A stretch of 64,000 nt of DNA from Acidobacteriota bacterium. Lineage in GTDB: Bacteria; Acidobacteriota; UBA6911. The position numbers were made by a program, and so were the translations under genes. Positions 40,492 to 48,734 of the stretch are shown here, piece by piece. The notes under the pieces were generated by a model. That model worked only from the letters and a program-made list of their open reading frames with translations. It was not told where the DNA came from and did not search any database. Positions within the stretch are counted from its first letter, which is position 1. Each line of letters starts with the position of its first letter. Where the stretch lies: assembly GCA_012729555.1 (NCBI GenBank), contig JAAYCX010000010.1, positions 62,001-126,000 on the forward strand. The letters run 5' to 3'.

Positions 40492-41553
40492 ATGCGGGTC
40501 GGAATCAATTACCCCTGGGTCGATTATGGCTGGGATTTCGGCCCTCCGCCCGAGGCGTGGGTCCCACCCGAAAGGGCGGCCGATTGGCGCGCCTCCCGGA
40601 GGGAACGGGTCGCGGAGGATTTCCGCGCCTTCGCCGCCCAGGGGTTTTTCGCCGTCCGCTGGTTCCTGCTCGGTGACGGGTTGAACTACGGGACCGGGGA
40701 ATGCGCGCCGCGCCTGGAGGGAGGGGAGTGGATTTTCGACCCCCTCCCGCCGGAACACCCCTTCCACCCCCGCCTCCTGGACGATTTCGCCTTCGTGCTC
40801 GACCTCTGCCGCTCGAGCGGACTGAAGCTCTTTCCCGTGCTCCTCGACTGCAGCTGGTGTTTCCGGGGCACTCCCGTGGGCGCGCGCCCCGAAATCGTCA
40901 AGGGGGGGAGGTCGGGCGTCATCCGGGACCCCGCCCGGAGAGAGGCCTTCCTGGACCGGGTCCTGGAACCGCTGCTCGACCTTTCCCTGCGCCGCCGGGA
41001 CTCGATCTACGCCTGGGAGGTGATGAACGAGCCGGAGTGGGCCGTCCGGGGATTCTGGAGAAGAGGGCGGCGCCGGACGACGGGGCTCGGCGGGATGAAG
41101 GGATTTCTCGCGGAAGGGGCGCGCCGCATCGCGCTCCGGCGGCTGGAGGACGGGAGGCCGGCGTTCAGGTCCTCCGTCGGGTTCGCCCATTGGGATACCC
41201 TCGAACGCTGGGACGCGGCGGGACTGGGGCTCACGCTGCCGCAGTTCCATTACTACGCGCAGGGGGGGCGCCCCCTGCCCGAGGCCGTGGGTGCGCGCGT
41301 GGTCGGGGAGTTCGCGAGCGCCGAGGAACGGGCGTGGCCCGACCTGCGGCTGCGGCGCCAGGCGCAGACGCTGACGAACCGCCTCGAGTGCGTCGAGCGC
41401 AAGGGGTACCCGGAGTGCTTCGTGTGGTCGGCCCGGGCCGTGGACCGGGCCACCCGCTGGACCGAGGTGGAGCGCCGCGAGTTCGCCGCCTACAGCCGCG
41501 GCTCGATCCGCGCGCTCTCGGGCGACGCCGAACCCCCCGCGTCCACCGGCTGA
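40492..41553 (+). CDS. Cellulase-like glycoside hydrolase (clan GH-A type)
   Basis: 353 residues without a signal peptide. It opens MRVGINYPWVDYGWDFGPPP and has IYAWEVMNEPEWAVRG with E180, the acid/base Glu of GH-A enzymes in the NEP motif. A second Glu, for the nucleophile, is probably in ARVVGEFASAEER. LKLFPVLLDCSWCFRGTP and LTLPQFHYYAQGG fit barrel strands. It is likely cytoplasmic or non-classically exported; the substrate is not predictable. It starts 6 bases after the DUF4126 gene. Confidence 0.75.
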   Translation: MRVGINYPWVDYGWDFGPPPEAWVPPERAADWRASRRERVAEDFRAFAAQGFFAVRWFLLGDGLNYGTGECAPRLEGGEWIFDPLPPEHPFHPRLLDDFAFVLDLCRSSGLKLFPVLLDCSWCFRGTPVGARPEIVKGGRSGVIRDPARREAFLDRVLEPLLDLSLRRRDSIYAWEVMNEPEWAVRGFWRRGRRRTTGLGGMKGFLAEGARRIALRRLEDGRPAFRSSVGFAHWDTLERWDAAGLGLTLPQFHYYAQGGRPLPEAVGARVVGEFASAEERAWPDLRLRRQAQTLTNRLECVERKGYPECFVWSARAVDRATRWTEVERREFAAYSRGSIRALSGDAEPPASTG

Positions 41554-41753
41554 TCCGGGGTCTTGCGATTGCGCCACATCCCGAACAGCAGGGTCAGCAG
41601 GGCCAGGCCGATCTCGTCGATGAAGGGGATGATGTCGGGGATGGCGAGGTCGGCCAGCGTGAGCGCCGCCAGGATGGCGACCAGCGTGGGAAAGCGAAAA
41701 TGGAAACGCTCGAGAAGACGGCCGGCGATCGAAACTCCCGAGGTCGTGGTCAT
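41490..41753 (-). CDS. Small membrane protein, DUF6116-like
   Basis: 87 residues with GRLLERFHFRFPTLVAILAA and DLAIPDIIPFIDEIGLALLT, two hydrophobic helices with a conserved P-DxIPFxDE loop, as I remember for DUF6116. Its 3' end overlaps the end of the convergent glycoside hydrolase gene by 64 bases. The ATG at 41753 gives the family-like start MTTTSGVSIAGRLLERF. Confidence 0.7.
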   Translation of the reverse strand: MTTTSGVSIAGRLLERFHFRFPTLVAILAALTLADLAIPDIIPFIDEIGLALLTLLFGMWRNRKTPDQPVDAGGSASPESARIEPRL

Positions 41754-41899
41754 AGGGCAGGTTCTCCGGTTATCCAGTTGTTTCGATGCTCGAAACAGCG
41801 CTATGATCCCATCATAGCATGGGATGCGAAAGCCAGGCAAAACCGCCGGAATCTCCGGGCCGCGTCCCGGGCCGTAACCATAAAACCAAGGGGGGGAGT

Positions 41900-42451
41900 A
41901 TGGATCTGTTGAACATGATCTTGAACCAGGGGAACGGCCGGGCCGTGCGCGAGCTGGCCGGCAATTTCGGCCTCGACGAAAACCAGGCCACGTCGGCGCT
42001 TTCGGGCCTCCTGCCCGTGCTCGCCAAGGGGCTGGCCCGGAACGCCTCCACCCCGGGCGGGCTCGACAGCCTGCTCGGCGCCCTCGGCGGCGGAAATCAC
42101 GCCCGCTACCTCGAGGACCCCTCGATCCTTGCCCGGGAGGAGTCGATCAACGACGGGAACGGGATCCTGGGGCATATCCTGGGGAGCAAGGAAGTCAGCC
42201 GCAAACTGGCCGACCGGACCGCAGAGAGCACGGGGATCGGGGCCGACATCCTCAAAAAGATGCTCCCGATGGTGGCCAGCCTGGCCATGGGGGCCCTCAG
42301 CCAGCAGACGGCCCAGGCGCGGCAGACGCGGGGGGCATCCCCCGCCGACGGCCTCACTGGGATGCTGGGGCAGTTCCTGGACGCGGACCGCGACGGGTCG
42401 GTCGCCGACGACCTGCTGGGGATGGCCGCCCGGTTCCTCCGGAACCGGTAG
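41900..42451 (+). CDS. DUF937 domain protein
   Basis: 183 residues. MDLLNMILNQGNGRAVRELA, FGLDENQATSALSGLLPVLA, then GNGILGHILGSKEVSRKLAD and ADILKKMLPMVASLAMGALS match DUF937, helical proteins with a GHxLGxx repeat. The last 35 residues (GQFLDADRDGSVADDLLG) carry a calcium-type D-x-D-x-DG loop. No enzymatic role is known. The ATG at 41900 follows GGGGGGAGT. Confidence 0.85.
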   Translation: MDLLNMILNQGNGRAVRELAGNFGLDENQATSALSGLLPVLAKGLARNASTPGGLDSLLGALGGGNHARYLEDPSILAREESINDGNGILGHILGSKEVSRKLADRTAESTGIGADILKKMLPMVASLAMGALSQQTAQARQTRGASPADGLTGMLGQFLDADRDGSVADDLLGMAARFLRNR

Positions 42452-42478
42452 GGTCCGGACGATTGCCGCGGGGACGAA

Positions 42479-42514
42479 CCCGCCCGGTGCCGGCGCGCGC
42501 CGGCACCGGGCGGG
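42479..42514 (+). terminator. 36-base perfect GC palindrome between convergent genes
   Basis: CCCGCCCGGTGCCGGCGC followed directly by its own complement. It lies 28 bases after the DUF937 stop and just before the stop of the convergent GlsB-like gene; it probably terminates transcription from both sides. Confidence 0.7.
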
Positions 42515-42519
42515 AGTGA

Positions 42520-42774
42520 TCACGCCCTTTTTCTTTTGAGCAGCCGGTAGAGAAGGAGCAGGATGACGGCGCCGACGACGGCGCCGATGAAGCCGGCGGA
42601 ATCCCCGGGCTGGTACCAGCCGACGAGCCTGCCGAGCAGGGTGGACAGCAGGGCTCCGGCAATCCCCAGGACGATGGTGACCAGGATGCCGCCCGGATCC
42701 TTCCCCGGCATCAGGAATTTGGCGACCGCACCCGCAATCAGACCGATGACGATAATCCACAACAGGTTCAGCAT
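42520..42774 (-). CDS. GlsB/YeaQ/YmgE family small membrane protein
   Basis: 84 residues with three hydrophobic segments: MLNLLWIIVIGLIAGAVAKF, GGILVTIVLGIAGALLSTLL, and SAGFIGAVVGAVILLLLYRL, and the LMPGKDPGG loop typical of the transglycosylase-associated family. It is commonly linked to stress responses. It overlaps the end of the gamma-carbonic anhydrase gene by 7 bases and is therefore translationally coupled to it. Confidence 0.93.
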   Translation of the reverse strand: MLNLLWIIVIGLIAGAVAKFLMPGKDPGGILVTIVLGIAGALLSTLLGRLVGWYQPGDSAGFIGAVVGAVILLLLYRLLKRKRA

Positions 42775-43358
42775 GTGTCCTCCTTTGCTATGAAAGGGGA
42801 GGAACTCCCCCCCGGATGAGTCCGGTCCCGGGCGGCGAGTCCATCGGCCTGGCGATGGATCCCGAAGAGTTCGATATAGTGGGCGGCGTTCCGCCGGTTG
42901 GCCGCGACCTGCTCCGCGGAGAGCGCCTTGATCCTTCTCGCCGGCATCCCGGCGTACAGGCAGCCGCTTTCGAGCACCTGCCCTTCCAGCACCACGGCGC
43001 CCGCGGCGACGACGGCGTCCCGGCCCACCTCGGCGTTGTCCATGACGATGGAGCCCATCCCGACGAGGCAGCCGTCGCCGAGGATGCACCCGTGCAGCAC
43101 CGCGCCGTGCCCCACCGACACTTCCCGCCCCACCAGGGTCCGGGAACGGTCGGTCGTGCAGTGGACCATGCAGAGGTCCTGGATGTTGCTCCGCTCCCCT
43201 ATTTCAATGGCCCCCACGTCCCCCCGCAGCACCGTCCCGTACCAGATGCTGGCCCCGGCCGCGATGCGGACCTCCCCGATGACGGTCGCGGTTTCGGCCA
43301 CGAAGGCCGAAGGGTCGATGTCGGGCGCGAAACGTCCGAAGGGTCTGATGCACGCCAT
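42768..43358 (-). CDS. Gamma-class carbonic anhydrase family protein
   Basis: 196 residues with the left-handed beta-helix built from hexapeptide repeats (FVAETATVIGEVRIAAGASI, GAVVLEGQVLESGCLYAGMP). The metal histidines are present: MVHCTTD, then VSVGHGAVLHGC. ARRIKALSAEQVAANRRNA is the usual C-terminal helix. It could hydrate CO2 or be a YrdA-like relative; with metal ligands retained, activity is plausible. Confidence 0.92.
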   Translation of the reverse strand: MACIRPFGRFAPDIDPSAFVAETATVIGEVRIAAGASIWYGTVLRGDVGAIEIGERSNIQDLCMVHCTTDRSRTLVGREVSVGHGAVLHGCILGDGCLVGMGSIVMDNAEVGRDAVVAAGAVVLEGQVLESGCLYAGMPARRIKALSAEQVAANRRNAAHYIELFGIHRQADGLAARDRTHPGGSSSPFIAKEDTC

Positions 43359-43376
43359 GGCTTCCCCGCCGCATGT

Positions 43377-43397
43377 CCCGCCGCCGGATGCGGCGGG
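43377..43397 (+). other. Hairpin upstream of the truncated radical SAM gene
   Basis: The 8-base perfect stem CCCGCCGC / GCGGCGGG with loop CGGAT sits in the divergent intergenic region. It is not followed by a T-run, so its role is unclear. Confidence 0.35.
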
Positions 43398-43499
43398 CTG
43401 CCCCTACTATAACCCCGGAGCGGGGAAGACTCGAAGCCCAAAACGGCGGGGTGTACAATCACCGTTTTGAACCTTCCCATCAAGGGCGGCGCAGGAATC

Positions 43500-43808
43500 A
43501 TGGAATACGCTTATCATCACGGGGACCCGGGCCGGCTGTACCTCAACGTGACCAACCGCTGCTCCAACCGGTGCTCCTTCTGCGTGCGCGGGGAAGCCGA
43601 CGGCCTGGAGCAGCTCGGAGAGCGAGGCGGCCCCCCGGTCACGGCGGAGGCGGTGTGGGACTCGGTCCTCGATTTCATCGCGCGCGCTCCCGCGCACTTC
43701 GAGGAGGTGCAGGCGACCGTCGTCGGTCACGCCCTCGCCCCGGGGGAGATCGACGCGTGCCGCACCCTCGCCCTGGCCCTGGGGGCGCACCGGGTCCGGG
43801 TCCGCTAG
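43500..43808 (+). pseudogene. Internally deleted radical SAM protein (TatD-associated type)
   Basis: 102 residues. Residues 1-30 are a true radical SAM opening (GRLYLNVTNRCSNRCSFCVR, Cx3Cx2C). The rest (VWDSVLDFIARAPAHFEEVQ, ATVVGHALAPGEIDACRTLA) matches the C-terminal end of the TatD-linked radical SAM family of roughly 190-200 residues. The intervening core, which should form most of the TIM barrel, is missing without a frame break. It probably cannot bind substrate, so it is either a decaying gene or a miniature Fe-S protein. The family match is from memory. The ATG at 43500 follows GCAGGA. Confidence 0.7.
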
Positions 43809-44248
43809 GCCTTTTTCTCCACCAGCTCGATCGTGATGCCGTCCGGCCCCCTCAGATAGCAGACGCCCCAGGTCCCCGTCCCGTCGTTTCCCGGCGCCCA
43901 GACGGGGGGGTGGATGAAGGTCACCCCCCGGCCGGTAAGCTCCCGGTAGAGGCGCATCACGTCGGACACCTCGAAGGCGATGTGGGCCGCCCCGGGATCG
44001 CACGGCCGGGAGTCGACCGGCTTCCCCTCCGGCCGGACGTACTGGATCAGCTCGATCCGGGAGCCGCCGGGGATGTCCACCAGCGCGATCCGCAGATCCG
44101 CGTCGGGCAGTCCCACGATCCGGCGCACATCGTCGTCCCGCACCTCCATGACCGGGCCCGCGGAGAGGCCGAGTGCGCCGCAGAAGAAATCGAGCGCCGC
44201 GCCGATGTCGGCGACGGTGAAGCTGAAGTGGTCCACAAGTCGGATCAT
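43805..44248 (-). CDS. Glyoxalase/bleomycin-resistance (VOC) superfamily protein
   Basis: 147 residues with two beta-alpha-beta-beta-beta modules. VDHFSFTVADIGAALDFFCG opens the first with a metal His; GAAHIAFEVSDVMRLYRELT opens the second; the C-terminus GVCYLRGPDGITIELVEKKA has the metal Glu. It resembles methylmalonyl-CoA epimerase or glyoxalase-like proteins. It converges on the truncated radical SAM gene with a 4-base overlap. Confidence 0.88.
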   Translation of the reverse strand: MIRLVDHFSFTVADIGAALDFFCGALGLSAGPVMEVRDDDVRRIVGLPDADLRIALVDIPGGSRIELIQYVRPEGKPVDSRPCDPGAAHIAFEVSDVMRLYRELTGRGVTFIHPPVWAPGNDGTGTWGVCYLRGPDGITIELVEKKA

Positions 44249-44432
44249 GGGGCACCTTCCCGCGCGCTGTTTGCGGCCGGGACCTTTCGGTCCCAGTATA
44301 GCAGCCCGCGCCGCCGCCGGCACGGGCCGCCGAAAGTGAACCTTTGTCCGCCCCGGGGCGGTCCAATGAAAGGGACCCTGTCCCGCGGCGGGGTTCTGTG
44401 ATAATTTTCGGGCCATGGAAGGGAGGACGCCT

Positions 44433-45407
44433 GTGAACACCGGCCGCTGGGTGCTGTGGACCCTCCTCCTGGCGCTCCTCTGCCTCCCCTGCGCCCTCCC
44501 CCTCGGCGGGGAAGCGGACGGGGAAAAGGGGCGGGTCCTGGTGCTGACCGACGGGTCCCGGGAACGGGTCCGAGGCTACTCCATCGAGGGGGAGCGCGTC
44601 CGCTACTACAGCGCCGAGCGCAACGAGTGGGAGGAGATGCCCGCGGACCTCGTCGACTGGCCGGCCACGGAGCGTCAGGCGCGGCGGGAGGTGGATGAAG
44701 CGGCGGAACGGTCGGCCGCCGCGGGGGAGAGCGCCCGGCGGCAGCGGGAGGAGGATGAGGCACGGGCCCCGCAGGTCGCCCCCGGAATGCGCCTCCCCGC
44801 CCCCGGCCGGGTCTGCCTGGTCGACCTCTACGAGGGGGAACCCGTGCTGGTGCCGCTCGGGCAGAGCGGCGGGCAGCTCCACAAGAACACGAAAAGCAAT
44901 ATCCTTCGGGGCATCCTCAACCCGGTCGCCAGTTCCCGGCAGACGATCGAACTCGAAGGCAGCCGCGCCGCCGTCCGGGCCCATGCGCCGGTTCCGGAGA
45001 TCTATTTCCCGGTCGAGGCCGGGGGGGGGATTGGGGGCGGCGACGGCGCGGAAGGGGGGGCGCGGCTCCGGCTGGTCTCCTGCGAGGAACGGAAGGGGAA
45101 CCGGGTGGTGTTCAGCTATAATATCGCCGTGTACGGACGCGTGAGCGTCCGCGCCCGGTACGTGGAGACCGACGTGGAGCCGGTCAGCGACTACTGGGTG
45201 AAGGTCACCCCCGCCGCGCCGCTCGACCCGGGGGAATACGCCCTCGTCGAGTTCGACCGGGAGGGGGCGCCGAACGAATTCGTCTGGGACTTCGCCGTCG
45301 ACCCCCTGGCGCCCCCCAACACCGCGGTGCGGCCGGGGGAGGCTGACAGGGGGGAGCCGGTCCTGATCCGAAAGCCGGCGGCAGGCCGGGAGAAGGAGGC
45401 CCGATGA
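44433..45407 (+). CDS. Exported hypothetical protein
   Basis: About 324 residues, not recognised. A signal peptide-like start (RWVLWTLLLALLCLPCALPL) is followed by a beta-type segment (VLVLTDGSRERVRGYSIEGE), a Glu/Arg/Ala-rich helix likely to be a coiled coil (about residues 75-110), and a C-terminal beta domain (VVFSYNIAVYGRVSVRARYV) ending in a charged tail. GTG at 44433 has GGGAGG upstream; an ATG at 44415 is the alternative. Its stop overlaps the arfB start. Confidence 0.7.
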   Translation: MNTGRWVLWTLLLALLCLPCALPLGGEADGEKGRVLVLTDGSRERVRGYSIEGERVRYYSAERNEWEEMPADLVDWPATERQARREVDEAAERSAAAGESARRQREEDEARAPQVAPGMRLPAPGRVCLVDLYEGEPVLVPLGQSGGQLHKNTKSNILRGILNPVASSRQTIELEGSRAAVRAHAPVPEIYFPVEAGGGIGGGDGAEGGARLRLVSCEERKGNRVVFSYNIAVYGRVSVRARYVETDVEPVSDYWVKVTPAAPLDPGEYALVEFDREGAPNEFVWDFAVDPLAPPNTAVRPGEADRGEPVLIRKPAAGREKEAR

Positions 45408-45814
45408 CGCCGATCGAGATTCCCCCGGACGAAATCGAGTTCGAGTTCACCCGCGCCTCGGGCCCGGGGGGGCAGAACGTGAACAAGGTCGCCACCGCGG
45501 TGCAGCTCCGCTATGCCGCCGCCCGTTCGCGCATCCTGGAGCCCGGGGTGCGGGAGCGGCTCCTGCGGCTGGCGGGACGGAGGGTGAACGCCGCGGGCGA
45601 GATCGTCATCGAGGCCCGGCGCTACCGCACGCAGCAGCGCAACCGCGAGGACGCCATCGAACGGCTCACGGCGCTGATTGAAAAGGCGGCGATTCCTCCG
45701 AAAACCCGGCGCCGGTCGCGCCCGACCGCGGCGTCGCGCCGCCGGCGGCTGGAGGAGAAAAAGCGCCACTCGGGGGTCAAGAGGCTCCGGTCTAGGGTGA
45801 AGGATGACGATTGA
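45404..45814 (+). CDS. arfB: Alternative ribosome-rescue factor ArfB/YaeJ family
   Basis: 136 residues with GPGGQNVNKV, in which the GGQ (22-24) triggers release of peptidyl-tRNA on stalled ribosomes. Preceding residues EFEFTRASGPGG and following AVQLRYAA are family-typical. The basic tail (RRRLEEKKRHSGVKRLRSR) enters the empty mRNA channel in the known proteins. It starts within the previous gene (ATGA). Confidence 0.93.
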   Translation: MTPIEIPPDEIEFEFTRASGPGGQNVNKVATAVQLRYAAARSRILEPGVRERLLRLAGRRVNAAGEIVIEARRYRTQQRNREDAIERLTALIEKAAIPPKTRRRSRPTAASRRRRLEEKKRHSGVKRLRSRVKDDD

Positions 45815-45820
45815 CGGGGA

Positions 45821-46162
45821 TCAGAGCTGCCGCAGGAAACGGTTCCGCTCGTCGACGAGGATGATGCTGGGGGTGATCGGGCCGGACGCCAGTTCGAAGC
45901 CCATGATGATGATCTCCTCCCCGCGCTTGATCGTGTGGGCGGCGGCCCCGTTCATGCAGATTTCGCCGGACCCCCGCTGGCCCTCGATCACGTAGGTCTC
46001 CAGCCTCTGGCCGCTGGTGTTGCTGACGACCAGGACCTTTTCCCCGGGCCAGAGCCCCACCCGGTCCATGAGGTCCTCGTCGATGGTGATGCTGCCGACG
46101 TAGTGCACGTCCGCCTCGGTCACCGTCGCCTTGTGAATCTTCGATTTCAATACCCAGCGCAT
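45821..46162 (-). CDS. panD: Aspartate 1-decarboxylase
   Basis: 113 residues. The proenzyme cleaves itself between Gly23 and Ser24 ([14 protein letters not shown]) to form the pyruvoyl group and then makes beta-alanine for pantothenate and coenzyme [40 protein letters not shown] and [17 protein letters not shown] are all diagnostic. Length and position of the cleavage site are normal. It converges on arfB. Confidence 0.97.
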   Translation of the reverse strand: MRWVLKSKIHKATVTEADVHYVGSITIDEDLMDRVGLWPGEKVLVVSNTSGQRLETYVIEGQRGSGEICMNGAAAHTIKRGEEIIIMGFELASGPITPSIILVDERNRFLRQL

Positions 46163-46345
46163 AGTATTCCGTCCAATCCATCGAAATAATGCACCAAACG
46201 CCTTCCCCCGTCCACCCCATAACGGATTCGGCGTCATCGCTCCCCCCGGCCCGCGGGACGTGATACACTGGAGACTCGATGGGAGTCGAGTGCCCGGGGT
46301 CCGGTTGCGTGTCGGGTCCGGGCGGGTTCGGTTCGGGGAGCGGTT

Positions 46346-47137
46346 ATGGGAATGTGGGAAATCCTGGCGCAATCGGAGCGGCGGCTCTGCTCGCGGTTCG
46401 AAAACAGATTCAGCCAGGAGATGATGCAGAAGCTGTCGGAAATCCGGCGCCAGGTCCTGGAACAGGTGGACTCCAGGTTCGTCGACGAATCCTCCGGGAA
46501 ATCCTTCCCCTACGGGAAGATCTCGATCCTCCTCTGCCCCCGGTCGGACGAGCTGCGGGAGGCCTACAGCGCCGCCTTTCTCGAGGGGGAGTCGCTCAAG
46601 GGGGACATCCTGCAGATGCTCGAGGAGGCACAGCTCCGCCTCCCCGGACCGGTGGAGATCTCGGTGGCCTCCGAACCGACCCCCGACTCCGATCCCCTGC
46701 CGCTGGCGGTCTATAAAATGGAGTTCGTCAAGCGCGGCCTGCCCGGGAGGAGGGAGGCGCCCGCGCTGACGCTGACCGTGACCAGGGGGGGCGCGCAGAC
46801 GCCCGCGTACCATCTTCAGAAGGAGCGGATCCTGGTGGGGCGCTCCCCCGAGGTGACCGATCGAGAAGGGCGGGTGATCCGCAAGAACGATCTCGTCTTC
46901 CTCGACGACGGAAGCGAGATCAATGCCACCGTGAGCTACGCGCACGCCAGGATCTGGTGGGACCGCGAAAGCCAGGAATACCTGGTCATGGACGAGGTCA
47001 GCCGCTACGGGACCAGCATCGTGAGGGAGGGGAGGTCCCTGGAGGTGCCCTCGGGGAACCCCTGCGGCATCCGCCTCCAGTCCGGGGACGAGGTCATCTG
47101 CGGGCAGGCGCGCTTCCGCTTCGAGCCGGGGCCGTGA
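46346..47137 (+). CDS. FHA-domain protein with N-terminal DUF3662-like domain
   Basis: 263 residues. The first 125 resemble the FhaA N-terminal region ([39 protein letters not shown]). The FHA module spans about 150-260: [49 protein letters not shown], binding phosphothreonine peptides. No kinase gene is adjacent. The ATG at 46346 is followed by an in-frame ATG at 46352, and either could be used. Confidence 0.8.
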   Translation: MGMWEILAQSERRLCSRFENRFSQEMMQKLSEIRRQVLEQVDSRFVDESSGKSFPYGKISILLCPRSDELREAYSAAFLEGESLKGDILQMLEEAQLRLPGPVEISVASEPTPDSDPLPLAVYKMEFVKRGLPGRREAPALTLTVTRGGAQTPAYHLQKERILVGRSPEVTDREGRVIRKNDLVFLDDGSEINATVSYAHARIWWDRESQEYLVMDEVSRYGTSIVREGRSLEVPSGNPCGIRLQSGDEVICGQARFRFEPGP

Positions 47138-47173
47138 CCCGGTTCCGGGCGCACCCGGGAGGTCCTGGGCGGA

Positions 47174-48145
47174 TCAGCCCGCGGCCTGGCGGGAAACCGC
47201 ACGGGACCGGTTCCAGAAGGGGACCAGCTTGAGCGTGCGGTAGGTGCGTTCGATCGATTCCCGCGTTCCCCAGTCGCTCCACCCCACGCCGGTGACCTCC
47301 ACTACCAGCAGGTGCCGGGGGATCCGGGCCAGGAAATGGGTCGAAAAGTTCCAGGCCCTCAGCGAGGCGTAGATGTCGGCCGCCTTTTCGGGCGCATCGC
47401 GCAGCGCGAGCATGGGGCCGAACCCCTCGGGCGCGAAGCGGGCGAGCAACTCCATCATCCGCGACAGCCGGAAGACCATGACGAAGGTATTCCATACCCC
47501 CCCCCGGGCGATGATGGCGCCGGCCGCCGGCAGGTCGGGTTTTTCGGTGAACGCTTCGACGTTGAAGATCCCTTCCCCCATCCCCGCGGCCCCGGCGGGG
47601 AGGATGTAGCCGTAGCCGGTCTCGGGCCGGTCCGGGGCCGCGCCCAGGACCGCGATCCGGTCGGGCATGCGCGCGATCGCCGCGGCGGCCCGCCGGACGT
47701 ACCGGATGAAGGCCCCGTCGTCCTCCACGTAGTGGTCGGTCGGGAACGCGGCGACGACGGCGTCGGGCGTGGAGCGCTCGATCTGCAGGAGCGAAAAGAG
47801 GAGCCCCGGGCCCGTGTCCAGGTTGTGCGGCTGGATGAAGATGCTGTCCTCCGGGAGGTCCCTGAGCTGCTCCCGGGCCAGCTCCAGGTGATCGTGGTTG
47901 ATGACGACGCGGATGTCCGCGCGGGTGGAAAAGCGCCGGGCCCGGGCCAGGGTGGCCTCGAGCAGGGACGAGCCGCGCAGGAGGCGGCAGTACTGTTTCG
48001 GGATCGGCCTCCCCGCGACTTCCCGGGTCAGGTCCCTCAGCCGGGTCCCGTCCCCCCCCGCCAACAGGAGCGCCATGTGCGGAACCGGGGCCGCGCCCCT
48101 CGCCGCGGCCGCCCTGCAGGCCTCCTCCCCCGCGCGCTTCAGCAT
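47174..48145 (-). CDS. Mannose-1-phosphate guanylyltransferase-like nucleotidyltransferase
   Basis: 323 residues. MALLLAGGDGTRLRDLTREV and GRPIPKQYCRL give the G-x-G-x-R and PKQ signatures of sugar-1-phosphate nucleotidyltransferases; VAAFPTDHYVEDDGAFIRYV has the DH motif, PETGYGYILP is the sugar-binding GYGYI motif, and AFTEKPDLPAA follows. It is shorter than bifunctional GMP enzymes. The nucleotide could be GTP or another. GGGGAGGCGC precedes the ATG at 48145. Confidence 0.88.
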   Translation of the reverse strand: MLKRAGEEACRAAAARGAAPVPHMALLLAGGDGTRLRDLTREVAGRPIPKQYCRLLRGSSLLEATLARARRFSTRADIRVVINHDHLELAREQLRDLPEDSIFIQPHNLDTGPGLLFSLLQIERSTPDAVVAAFPTDHYVEDDGAFIRYVRRAAAAIARMPDRIAVLGAAPDRPETGYGYILPAGAAGMGEGIFNVEAFTEKPDLPAAGAIIARGGVWNTFVMVFRLSRMMELLARFAPEGFGPMLALRDAPEKAADIYASLRAWNFSTHFLARIPRHLLVVEVTGVGWSDWGTRESIERTYRTLKLVPFWNRSRAVSRQAAG

Positions 48146-48337
48146 GGTCGGTGCGCCTCCCCTGGATCGAAGATGATGACAAAAAGGATAACAAAAATCC
48201 TTTTGGTATTTGTATCTTCCGGCCGGGGGTTGTTCAATCCGTAGAAATACCCAAACCGGCATGCGGTCAATACCCAGAAGGGGGCGCTCCCCCGCAAAAA
48301 AGCAAAATATCCCGGGGCGCGGACTCCCCGATGCGGG

Positions 48338-48343
48338 TACAAT
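48338..48343 (+). promoter_or_regulatory. Possible -10 element of glnB
   Basis: TACAAT 38 bases before the ATG at 48381. No sigma-54 consensus is visible here, in contrast with amtB. Confidence 0.3.
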
Positions 48344-48380
48344 GCAGGGGGAAGCGGTCCACGTTTGCGGGAGTCCATGC

Positions 48381-48719
48381 ATGAAACTCATTGTTGCGAT
48401 CATCCGTCCCCATCGGCTCGAGGAGGTCCGGCGGACCCTGAACGAAATCGGTGTCGGCGGGATGACGGTGTCCGAGGTCAGGGGCGCCGGGAGGCAGAAG
48501 GGCCAGGTCGAGCGCTACCGAGGTTCGGAGTACACCGTCGACCTGCTCGCCAAGTGCAAGCTGGAGGTCGCCGTCCCCGACGAGCTGTGCGAAGAGGCGG
48601 TCGGGGCGATCTCCAGGGGGGCCTCCACCGGTGAAATCGGCGACGGCAAGATCTTCATCCTCCCGCTCGAGGACGCGGTGCGCATCCGCACGGGCGAACG
48701 GGGCGGGGATTCCCTCTAG
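48381..48719 (+). CDS. glnB: Nitrogen regulatory protein PII
   Basis: 112 residues. PII senses 2-oxoglutarate and ATP/ADP and controls AmtB and uridylylation-linked targets. MKLIVAIIRPHRLEEVRRTL opens it; the T-loop is RYRGSEYTVD with Tyr51, the site uridylylated by GlnD; VGAISRGASTGEIGDGKIFI carries the ATP-binding B-loop. It is immediately followed by glnD. The gene lies 32 kb from the amtB-activator block. Confidence 0.96.
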   Translation: MKLIVAIIRPHRLEEVRRTLNEIGVGGMTVSEVRGAGRQKGQVERYRGSEYTVDLLAKCKLEVAVPDELCEEAVGAISRGASTGEIGDGKIFILPLEDAVRIRTGERGGDSL

Positions 48720-48734
48720 GCGAGTTACCCGGTC

